NCBI RefSeq assembly: GCF_006715085.1
Contig: NZ_VFMM01000001.1
Location: 2,914,001 to 2,978,000, forward strand
Direction: 5' to 3'
Length of the DNA stretch: 64,000 nt
Origin: Kribbella jejuensis
GTDB taxonomy: Bacteria; Actinomycetota; Actinomycetes; Propionibacteriales; Kribbellaceae
In this document: positions 8,546 through 15,058 of the stretch, in pieces
How the letters are laid out: each line of letters opens with the position of its first letter
Position numbering within the stretch: the first letter of the stretch is position 1
Position numbers and translations under genes: made by a program
Notes under the pieces: model-generated
Database searches by the model: none
What the model saw: only the letters and a program-made list of their open reading frames with translations
Told to the model about the DNA's origin: nothing

Positions 8546-9048
8546 ATGCACTCCTCGGGTTCGAGCGCGGGATCGCCGCGACCGCAACGGTGCACGCGGT
8601 CCACCGGCTGTTGCCGGGTGAGGCTTCGCAGGCAGGTCCGCGTGGTTCCAGGGGTTGATGCACTGTTGGCAGTGGACCTCCTCACTGGTCTCACTCCCAT
8701 CTTGCCGGACACCGTACAGACCAGGTGCCTGATCCGCTAACTGTCTGGACTCCGGCGGGTACGGCGGTACCGAAAACGGTCCTGCGGTGAGACACCAGTC
8801 CAACCACTGGTCCTATCGGTGCGCTCATATTACAGATTATTCGGGTGCCGACGGAACCTGTCACAAGTTGGTCTCGATCAAGGAGGTGCCTACGCGGCGG
8901 CACGGGTGCCCGGCGGGGGATCGGCGTGTGGAGCTGGCGGGAAACGGTGGGTTGCTGGCCGGATCTTGCTTGCGCGCCGCTGCGCGCGGGCCCTAGCGTA
9001 AGTATCGTTCATGTAAGACACCCCTGACAGACTCGAGGAGGGTTCGCA
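8546..9048. other. divergent intergenic region, dehydrogenase operon / EamA permease
   Basis: About 500 bp without a convincing gene between the divergently transcribed E1alpha and EamA genes. It holds a long leader for the dehydrogenase operon, an 18-bp palindrome described separately, and a locally AT-rich stretch near 8826-8842 (ATATTACAGATTATT) that could hold the core promoter for either direction. I see no riboswitch that I can name. Confidence 0.5.
8794..8811. promoter_or_regulatory. palindrome upstream of the dehydrogenase operon
   Basis: ACCAGTCCAACCACTGGT has perfect 6-bp arms (ACCAGT and ACTGGT) around a 6-base spacer. It lies about 250 bp before the E1alpha start, 15-30 bp from an AT-rich stretch that could be the promoter. 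Branched-chain dehydrogenase operons are often controlled by Lrp- or GntR-type regulators, so an operator is plausible, but no regulator gene is adjacent. Confidence 0.35.
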
Positions 9049-9990
9049 ATGGCGGCGTCTGCCCCCGCCGGAGTGGTCGAGACCGGTTCCCGGCCGGCCT
9101 CCGGCGCGATGATCTGGACCGCGCTCGGGGTGGTGTACGTCGTCTGGGGTTCGACGTACCTGGCGATCCGGGTCGTGGTCGAGGCGCAGATCCCGCCGAT
9201 GCTCGGGATGGCAGCCCGCTTCCTGACCGCCGCCGTACTGATGGCGGCCGGCCTCGCCCTGAAGTCGGGCTGGCGGCGGCTGCGGATCACCCGCCGCGAG
9301 GCGCTCGGCGCGGCCGCGGTCGGCATCATGCTCCTTGCTTTCGGCAACGGCGCCGTAGCGGTCGCCGAGCAGACCGTTCCCTCGGGTCTGGCGGCGCTGC
9401 TGGTGGCCGCCGTACCACTGTGGCTGATGCTGCTGCGGGTCGGCGGCGGCGAGCGACCACGAGCGCTGACCTGGGTCGGCGTACTGATCGGGTTCGGCGG
9501 CGCGGCGCTGCTGTCGCTGTCGGGCGGTAATACGAGTGCGAAGCCGTGGTCCGTCGCGATCCTCGTCGTCGGCACGATCTGCTGGGCCACCGGTTCGCGG
9601 TACGCGCCGCGGCTCGGCCTGCCGCGTGACCCGCTGGTGACGGCGCTCTACGAAATGGTCTTCGGTGGTACGGCGATGGTGCTGATCGGCGTACTGCGGG
9701 GCGAACCGGGGCGGTTGCACCTCGACCGGATCCACGGCAGCGGGTGGTTCGGGCTCGCGTACCTCGTGGTGTTCGGGTCGCTGCTGGCGTACACGGCGTA
9801 CTCGTATCTGCTCGCGAACGCGCCGATCTCGCTGGTCGGGACGTACGCGTACGTGAACCCGGCGGTCGCGGTGTTCCTCGGGTGGCTGATCCTGAGCGAG
9901 AGCCTGACCTGGCAGATCCTGCTCGGCGGCGCGGTGATCATCGTCGGGGTGGCGCTCGTCGTCAGTTCGGAACGGCGGCGGAGTCAGTAG
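9049..9990 (+). CDS. EamA-family transporter
   Basis: A 313-residue ten-helix membrane protein of the drug/metabolite transporter superfamily, probably an exporter. After a 20-residue polar N-terminus, helix 1 contains the EamA signature VVWGSTYLAIRVVVE, and the second repeat ends in AVFLGWLILSESLTWQILLGGA, the usual E-x-x-x-x-x-x-x-G-G-A pattern. A clear ribosome-binding site (GAGGAGG) lies 7 bases before the ATG. The gene stands alone and is followed by a hairpin terminator. It is divergent from the dehydrogenase operon, so a link to branched-chain amino or keto acids is possible but not shown. Confidence 0.87.
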   Translation: MAASAPAGVVETGSRPASGAMIWTALGVVYVVWGSTYLAIRVVVEAQIPPMLGMAARFLTAAVLMAAGLALKSGWRRLRITRREALGAAAVGIMLLAFGNGAVAVAEQTVPSGLAALLVAAVPLWLMLLRVGGGERPRALTWVGVLIGFGGAALLSLSGGNTSAKPWSVAILVVGTICWATGSRYAPRLGLPRDPLVTALYEMVFGGTAMVLIGVLRGEPGRLHLDRIHGSGWFGLAYLVVFGSLLAYTAYSYLLANAPISLVGTYAYVNPAVAVFLGWLILSESLTWQILLGGAVIIVGVALVVSSERRRSQ

Positions 9991-10005
9991 CACTCATCAA
10001 AGGAA

Positions 10006-10032
10006 AGACCCGGGCCCAAGGGACCCGGGTCT
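10006..10032 (+). terminator. hairpin terminator of the EamA gene
   Basis: Perfect 9-bp arms AGACCCGGG and CCCGGGTCT enclose a 9-base loop 16 bases after the stop codon. No T-run follows. It ends the single-gene EamA unit. Confidence 0.75.
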
Positions 10033-10402
10033 CCCACCGCTGCCGATGCGCGCGGCAGCGGGTCTGGCTGCCGGTCGCGCCCTGCCCCGAAAAAACACGG
10101 CACGAAACTCCGGCAATGGTTCCAAATTGTTCCGACGAATCGTGCTATTGCCAATTCGGCAGCCACCGAGCCCACCGAAACAATCTTCAGATTCACCGGG
10201 CCCATCCGTCACCCGCGCTGACTCAACGACGCATCTGCGGCCTGGTTACGGGCACTTCTGTCTCAACTTCCGCTCGCCCACATTGCTGTTTCATCAGGCA
10301 TCCGACTGCCGCAGATAGTTGACAAAAAAGGTTGTAACCGGGTGTGCCAGGCGTCGTTACCACTAAGACGAATCCGTCAAACCCGAAAGGAAACCTGGCA
10401 AA
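10033..10402 (+). promoter_or_regulatory. leader and promoter region of the secreted repeat protein
   Basis: This 370-bp region is less GC-rich than its surroundings, with T/A-rich patches at 10125-10160 and 10310-10340. A TTGACA at 10319-10324 is a good -35 candidate, but no clear -10 follows at the usual distance. A second pattern is GTAAC (10335) and GTTAC (10356) as an inverted pair. The AAAGGA ribosome-binding site lies about 13 bases before the ATG at 10403. A long leader is likely; I could not fit it to a known riboswitch. Confidence 0.35.
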
Positions 10403-11002
10403 ATGCAGGTAACTCGCAAGATCGTCATCGCAGCTGCGGCGGCGACCGTTGCCACCCTTGGTGTCGCGAGCTTCGCGGGCGCCAACATGCTCGACGACGC
10501 GCAGAAGAAGGCGCAGGGCACGGGCCTCGCTGACTCGGTGTCGGCAGTCAGCCAGCAGGGCTACGGCAAGGACCACGCCCGCTGGTGGGGCGTCCACAAG
10601 GACGGCTCGCTGGTCGCCATCGACGACAACAACCTCGGCCCGTTCCAGGCTTGCCACAACTTCGGTTCCGGCACTGGCATCGGCGGCAACGTGCCGGCCG
10701 AGGACATCACCGGCATCGTTGGCTGGGGCAACGACGGCAACAGCGTGACCGCCGTCAAGACCTGCGAGCAGGGCAACGAGCAGAACAACCGCAAGTGGTA
10801 CAAGGCTGACGGCCACGGCGTTGTCTCCGTGAGCCGCAACAACGTCGGCCCGTGGCAGGTCTGCCACAACGAGATCTCGGCGACCGGCATCGGCGGCAAC
10901 GTCCCGCTGACGAACCCGGTTGGGATCCTGGGTCTGGACAACGACGGCAACTCCGTCGACTCGCTCAAGACCTGCGAGCAGGACTCCACGCAGAACAACT
11001 GA
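10403..11002 (+). CDS. secreted protein made of two 70-residue repeats
   Basis: A 199-residue exported protein of unknown function. The N-terminus (MQVTRKIVIAAAAATVATLG, then VASFAGA) is a signal peptide with likely cleavage after residue 27. The mature part holds two tandem repeats with an exact 70-residue period: cysteines at 84/121 and 154/191 correspond, as do GPFQACHN/GPWQVCHN, TGIGGNVP (twice), NDGNSV (twice) and KTCEQ (twice). The two cysteines per repeat probably form a disulfide. The small size, glycine/asparagine content and secretion recall surface proteins of sporulating actinomycetes, but it is not a chaplin or rodlin by sequence. It is followed by a very strong terminator, which suggests high expression. 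Confidence 0.75.
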   Translation: MQVTRKIVIAAAAATVATLGVASFAGANMLDDAQKKAQGTGLADSVSAVSQQGYGKDHARWWGVHKDGSLVAIDDNNLGPFQACHNFGSGTGIGGNVPAEDITGIVGWGNDGNSVTAVKTCEQGNEQNNRKWYKADGHGVVSVSRNNVGPWQVCHNEISATGIGGNVPLTNPVGILGLDNDGNSVDSLKTCEQDSTQNN

Positions 11003-11080
11003 CCCTCCCTGGTCAGTGATGCAGGACCCGAACCAGCCACCTCGGTGGGTTGACTGATTCGGCGCAACACCCGCAACACC

Positions 11081-11125
11081 GCGGCGCCGGGAGCAAGCCT
11101 CACTCCTCCCGGCGCCGCATCTTTT
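11081..11125 (+). terminator. strong Rho-independent terminator
   Basis: Perfect 13-bp arms GCGGCGCCGGGAG (11081-11093) and CTCCCGGCGCCGC (11106-11118) enclose a 12-base loop and are followed by ATCTTTT. This is the most classical terminator in the window and ends the secreted repeat-protein transcript. Confidence 0.9.
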
Positions 11126-11173
11126 ATGTCCACCACCAACCTCCGCCTGCCGGCTAGACGCCCCCGGGTACTG

Positions 11174-11260
11174 CGCAGTCGACCCGTCGTGCCGGTCAGC
11201 CGACCCACGCGGCGCTGGTCAGCCGACCCACGCCTGCTGGTCAGTCGACCCACGCCTGCT
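11174..11260. repeat. tandem direct repeats of about 22 bp
   Basis: Three full units read GGTCAGCCGACCCACGC followed by GGCGCT, CTGCT and CTGCT (23, 22 and 22 bp, 11194-11260), with one C-to-T change in the third. A decayed fourth unit (CAGTCGACCCGTCGTGCC) precedes them. No gene overlaps the array. Confidence 0.8.
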
Positions 11261-11324
11261 ACGCGGCCGCTAGCCTCGTCGCTCCGCTCCTCAGACGCGG
11301 CCACTCCGCACGCTCCCACCCACC

Positions 11325-11547
11325 CCGGGCTCGCGCCCGGAAGATCAGCTTCCGGCTGGCGCCGGGCCGTTTCCGGCTGGCGCCGGGTTCTCCCGGCTTC
11401 CGCCGGGGGTGTTCGGCTACCGCCGGGGGTGTTCGGCTACCGCCGGGGGCCTTCCGGCTTCGCCGGGTTCTTCCGGCTACCGCCGGGGGTTCCGGCTACC
11501 GCCGGGGTTTGCCGGCTGCCGCCGGCGAGTTGCGGGCTGGGGCCCGC
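11325..11547. repeat. array of about twelve short GC-rich hairpins
   Basis: Nine tandem units of 19-21 bp run from 11350 to 11527, each close to TTCCGGCTACCGCCGGGGGT, so each unit is itself a small hairpin (CCGGC, 3-4 bases, GCCGG). Loop bases vary (TGG, TTC, TAC, TGC) while arms are kept, as expected if pairing is selected. Flanking units have the same plan with other arms: CCGGGC/GCCCGG at 11325-11340, CCGGAAG/CTTCCGG at 11337-11355 and GCGGGC/GCCCGC at 11532-11547. Confidence 0.85.
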
Positions 11548-11878
11548 GAGCGACTGCCAGGTGTCCCGCCTCGGCTTAAACTGCTGTCAACGGCACGGAC
11601 CCGGGTATCCCGTAAGGCGACGGTCGTCCCCCACCTCCGAGCCGCTCCGGACCACCCTCCGGCATCAACCGTTCCCGCCACGGGCCGTGCTTCGGCCCAC
11701 GCCCTCGGACGCCCCAACACACCTCGGCATCGCCAGGCACTTCATCCAAGTGCCTGGGATGAGCACTCGCACGCGAGCAGCTCACAACGGTCGGCAGCGA
11801 CGACAGGCGGACGCCCGCAACTCACGGCAGATGGATGCACGCGAAGCCACGCGCTCAGTAGCCACCGACGAACCTTGA

Positions 11879-12247
11879 GGCGCGCAGCACGCGCGGGACG
11901 AACCACACGCCCGGTCACCACCATCCACCCAGAGGCTCCCACCAAGCACTCGGAGGCAGGCGCGAGTGCGCAACTCACGGGGTCGGCGGGATCATTCGCG
12001 CAGTACGCGGGGCAACCACACGCGCCCGCTCACCACCAGCCGCTTCACTCCGAGCCCGCGCCAAGCACTCACCCGCGAGCGACAGCTCGCAAAACGCCGG
12101 CGGCAGCCGGCAGTACGCGGGCGGCAGCCCGCGCAACGCACGGGTGGGTGGGAGCGGGCGGAGCGACCGCAGTGAGGAGCGTAGCGACGAACTAAGCGGG
12201 CGCGCAGCACGCGCGGGACGTCACACGCCCCCGGTCACCACCAGCCG
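11879..12247. repeat. three degenerate copies of a dispersed 50-100 bp repeat
   Basis: Copy A (about 11879-11930), copy B (about 11995-12042) and copy C (about 12198-12247) share the pattern GCGCAG(C/T)ACGCG, then CACACGC and C(G/C)(G/C)TCACCACCA. Copies A and B also share a following AAGCACTC (11944 and 12063) and a GCGAG/CAACTC-like tail, so the original unit may be near 100 bp. The copies are diverged and non-coding. Confidence 0.65.
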
Positions 12248-12291
12248 TCTCAGCCGCGGCCCAGTAAGCAGTACGCAAGTGGCGCGGGGAG

Positions 12292-13380
12292 CTAGTGCTG
12301 CTGGTGGGGCCAGGTTCGGGCTACGGTGAGGAAGAGGTTGTTGGCTTCGGGTTCGCCGATGGTTACTCGGACGCCGTCGCCGGGGAAGGGGCGGACTGAG
12401 ACGCCTTCGGCTTGGACGGCTTCGGCGAACTTGACGGTGTCGTCGCCCAGGTCGAGCCAGACGAAGTTGGTCTGGGTTTCGGGGACGTTCCAACCGGCCG
12501 CCTGTAGTTCGCTGACGACCCGCTCGCGCTCCTCCACCAGGGCATCGACGCGTTCGAGTAGTTCGTTCTCGACGGAGAGCGATGCGATCGCGGCCGCCTG
12601 GGCGACGTGGCTGACGCCGAACGGAAGCGCGCACTTGCGGATCGCGCCGACGGCCTCCGGATGGCCGATCGCGTACCCGACGCGGAATCCGGCCAGGCCG
12701 TACGCCTTCGAGAACGTCCGGAGTACCAGCACGTTCGGGCGGTCGCGGTACAGCTCGACGCCGTCGACGACGTCGGGCTCCCGGACGAATTCGCGGTACG
12801 CCTCGTCCACCACGACCAGCACATTGGACGGTACGGCGTCGAGGAACGCGATCAGCTCGTCCCGTCGTACCACCGGGCCTGTCGGGTTGTTCGGCGTACA
12901 GACCAGCACGACCTTCGTACGATCGGTGATCGCCGCCTCCATCGCCTTGAAGTCGTGGCGGGCGTCCGCGGTCAGCGGGACCTGGACCGAGGTGGCGCCG
13001 GTCAGCTGGACCGCGATCGGGTACGCCTCGAACGAGCGCCACGCGTACACGACCTCGTCGCCGTCCGCGACCGTCGCCTGCAGCAGGTGGTAAAGCAGGG
13101 CGACCGATCCGGTACCGACCGCGAGGTCGCTCACCGGTACGCCGAACCGGTCCGAGAGCGCCTCGAGCAGGTCGACCGCGCCCATGTCCGGGTAGCGGTT
13201 CATCTGCGCGGCGGCCTCGGTCGCGGCGGCCAGTACCCCGGGAAGCGGCGGGTACGGGTTCTCGTTGCTGGACAGCTTGTACGTCGGGCGTCCGTCCGAG
13301 CGCTCCGGCGGACGGCCCGGCTTGTAAGCCGCGACATCGTCCAGGCAGGCGCGAAAGCGAACCTCGTTGTCAGGGGTCAT
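12292..13380 (-). CDS. hisC: histidinol-phosphate / aromatic aminotransferase
   Basis: A 362-residue pyridoxal-phosphate enzyme of fold type I. Key features are the N-terminal substrate motif [15 protein letters not shown], the N-P-T-G motif in [10 protein letters not shown] (residues 161-170), D192-E-A-Y, and the PLP lysine 225 in [16 protein letters not shown]. The C-terminal arginine that binds the carboxylate is in GVRVTIG. HisC enzymes act in histidine synthesis, and close actinomycete relatives (Pat) transaminate aromatic amino acids. No other his genes are nearby, which leaves the second role open. It is divergent from the dimethylargininase-like gene, with a 155-bp region between that carries a palindrome. 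Confidence 0.88.
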   Translation of the reverse strand: MTPDNEVRFRACLDDVAAYKPGRPPERSDGRPTYKLSSNENPYPPLPGVLAAATEAAAQMNRYPDMGAVDLLEALSDRFGVPVSDLAVGTGSVALLYHLLQATVADGDEVVYAWRSFEAYPIAVQLTGATSVQVPLTADARHDFKAMEAAITDRTKVVLVCTPNNPTGPVVRRDELIAFLDAVPSNVLVVVDEAYREFVREPDVVDGVELYRDRPNVLVLRTFSKAYGLAGFRVGYAIGHPEAVGAIRKCALPFGVSHVAQAAAIASLSVENELLERVDALVEERERVVSELQAAGWNVPETQTNFVWLDLGDDTVKFAEAVQAEGVSVRPFPGDGVRVTIGEPEANNLFLTVARTWPHQQH

Positions 13381-13476
13381 GCCCGCAGGTTAGTCCTTAC
13401 ACCAGCCCGGAACCAGCCTCTCCGGAGCGACCTCGCGCACAGCGTTTGACTCCGGATACTCCCGGCCTCAAACTGA

Positions 13477-13495
13477 CTGATTGTCGGACAATCAG
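13477..13495. promoter_or_regulatory. perfect 19-bp palindrome, FadR/GntR-type operator candidate
   Basis: CTGATTGTCGGACAATCAG is a perfect inverted repeat of 9-bp arms around one base, 40 bp before the ATG of the dimethylargininase-like gene. Its core TTGTCGGACAA fits the TnGTnnnACnA pattern of FadR-subfamily GntR regulators. No GntR gene is adjacent, so the regulator would be encoded elsewhere. Confidence 0.6.
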
Positions 13496-13535
13496 GGGAT
13501 CTTGCAATCAGATCTCAACGGTCAGGGAGGGTGTC

Positions 13536-14408
13536 ATGGGTCAGCCGCTGGAGTGGGGGCGTCGCTATCTGATGGTCCGGCCGGACCACTTCCGGATCGA
13601 CTACGTGATCAACCCGTACATGTCGACGCAGGACCAGCCGGACCCCGCGCTGACGCTCAAGCAGTGGGAGTCGCTGAGGCAGGCGATCGTGGACGCCGGC
13701 GGCGAGGTCGAGGTACTGGAGCAGCGCGCGGACTCGCCGGACATGGTGTACGCGATGAACCTCGGGCTGGCGGCCGCGGACGGGCGCGCGATGCTCTCGC
13801 ACATGCGGTTCGAGCCGCGCCGGAAGGAGTCGCTGAGCGCGGCGGACTGGTTCACCGGGCACGGGTTCCGGCTGGACCGCGTCGGCGGCGAGGGCGTCGG
13901 GCCCCACTTCGAGTCCGGGGACGCGTTCGTGTTCGGTGACAGCCTGGTTGTCGGATACGGGCCGCGGACGGACGGAGAGGCGCTGAAGCACCTGGCGACC
14001 GAGTGGGACATCCGGGTCCGGGGGCTGCGGATCGCGCACGAGGGGATGTACCACCTCGATCTGCCGTTCTGCCCGGTGGACAGCACGCACGCGATGGTCT
14101 ACCCGCCGGCCTTCGACGCCGCGAGTCAGGCGGAGCTGTCCGGGATCGTGCCGGATCCGATCGTGCTGACCGACGAGGAGGCGTTCGCGTTCTCGGCGAA
14201 CTCGATCGTTGTCGGCGAGACGATCATCATGCCGGCGTGCTCGCCTCGCCTGCACGAGATCCTCACCGGCCTCGGTCTGCGGGTGGTCGTCCTGGACCTC
14301 TCCGAGTTCCACAAGGGCGGCGGCTCGGCGCGCTGCCTCACCAACCCCCTGGACTTCCCGCTGGCCGCCATCACCACCCCCGGCGGCGAGCTCATCCTCC
14401 CCGCCTGA
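13536..14408 (+). CDS. ddaH: dimethylargininase-like amidinotransferase-fold hydrolase
   Basis: A 290-residue enzyme of the guanidino-group-modifying superfamily. It starts RRYLMVRPDHFRIDYVINPY and carries the catalytic histidine in GMYHLDL (H173) and the nucleophilic cysteine in GGGSARCLTNP (C267), with acidic substrate residues in HFESGDAF. This set fits dimethylarginine dimethylaminohydrolase, which converts methylated arginine to citrulline and methylamine; arginine deiminase is a less likely alternative at this length. The ATG at 13536 has a good GGGAGG ribosome-binding site. The gene is monocistronic and has a palindrome in its promoter region. Confidence 0.82.
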   Translation: MGQPLEWGRRYLMVRPDHFRIDYVINPYMSTQDQPDPALTLKQWESLRQAIVDAGGEVEVLEQRADSPDMVYAMNLGLAAADGRAMLSHMRFEPRRKESLSAADWFTGHGFRLDRVGGEGVGPHFESGDAFVFGDSLVVGYGPRTDGEALKHLATEWDIRVRGLRIAHEGMYHLDLPFCPVDSTHAMVYPPAFDAASQAELSGIVPDPIVLTDEEAFAFSANSIVVGETIIMPACSPRLHEILTGLGLRVVVLDLSEFHKGGGSARCLTNPLDFPLAAITTPGGELILPA

Positions 14409-14425
14409 CAGGTGCCGGCGGGGGG

Positions 14426-15040
14426 TTACTTGCCGGTGGTCCAGATTATGTCGAGGGTGGTGGGGTTCCAGCCGTAGCCTTGGATCCATTGGAGGGCTTT
14501 GGTTTTGCCTTGGGGGCCGTAGACCTCGATGGCCAGGGAGATGGCTTCGGGGTTGTTCGGGTCGGACTTGGAGGGGGCCTGGGAGGCCTCGAAGCCGTCG
14601 CCGACGTACGGGAGGTAGGCCAGGACCGGGTACTTGGCGCGCAGCCGGTCGACCATCTCGTCGTAGTTCTTGCCGGCTTCGTGTTCGAGCTCCAGCTCCT
14701 GCTCGGGGTTGCGCTGCGCCCACTCGCGACCTTCGGGGCCGTTCGCGTACAGGTACATTTTGTAGTTGAGCGCCTTGCCGGAGATGTCGATCGTCTGGGT
14801 GTAGCTCTGGAACCCGGGCCGCGAGCCTTCCAGCGTGTGCTTGCCGGACTTGACGTTGACCTCGCCGTTCGCCGGGATCTCGTGGCCGTCGAGCCGCAGC
14901 GTCAGGTCGTTCGGGATCGACATCACCGTGAGCTTGGTGTTCGAGCCGCCGCGGAACAGCAGGACGCCACCGACCACGACGAGGACCACCACCAGTACGA
15001 CGGCGCCGAACCTCAACAGTCCGCGGTTCTCCTCAAGCAT
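14426..15040 (-). CDS. membrane-anchored extracytoplasmic protein, unknown function
   Basis: A 204-residue protein with a short cytosolic N-terminus, a single transmembrane helix at residues 12-29 (GAVVLVVVLVVVGGVLLF) and an outer domain. Residues about 35-95 (LTVMSIPNDLTLRLDG and VKSGKHTLEGSRPGFQSYTQ) look like a PEGA-type beta domain, which is common in surface proteins. The C-terminal part is charged and ends in a Trp-rich segment. It follows the three-domain wall hydrolase gene after 18 bp on the same strand, so the two probably work together outside the membrane. I cannot name a family. Confidence 0.65.
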   Translation of the reverse strand: MLEENRGLLRFGAVVLVVVLVVVGGVLLFRGGSNTKLTVMSIPNDLTLRLDGHEIPANGEVNVKSGKHTLEGSRPGFQSYTQTIDISGKALNYKMYLYANGPEGREWAQRNPEQELELEHEAGKNYDEMVDRLRAKYPVLAYLPYVGDGFEASQAPSKSDPNNPEAISLAIEVYGPQGKTKALQWIQGYGWNPTTLDIIWTTGK

Positions 15041-15058
15041 TGCTCATCCCGTCCTTGC

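Larger units (their letters stand above)
11003..12291. other. 1.29-kb gene-free region rich in short repeats
   Basis: After the secreted-protein gene there is no frame that I accept as coding until the convergent-strand aminotransferase. The open frames here are low-complexity Arg/Ser/Thr/Pro translations of repeats. The region holds a terminator, about 22-bp direct repeats (11174-11260), an array of CCGGC/GCCGG hairpins (11325-11547), and three degenerate copies of a longer repeat (11879-12247), each described separately. A GAGCGNAGCGACGA-type element occurs at about 12174-12192 and inverted at 11276-11291, and again near 57330-57360. Confidence 0.7.

Noticed and set aside
10223-10867. Minus-strand frame of 214 codons over the secreted repeat protein
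   Set aside because: The plus-strand frame has a signal peptide, repeats with matching cysteines, a ribosome-binding site and a terminator; the minus frame has none of these.
11350-11527. CRISPR array
   Set aside because: The units are 19-21 bp without unique spacers of constant length; they are contiguous hairpins, and no cas gene is present.
11126-12195. Open frames of 180-250 codons in the repeat region
   Set aside because: Their translations are Arg/Thr/Ser/Pro-rich products of the tandem repeats and lack ribosome-binding sites, domain signatures or codon-position bias.
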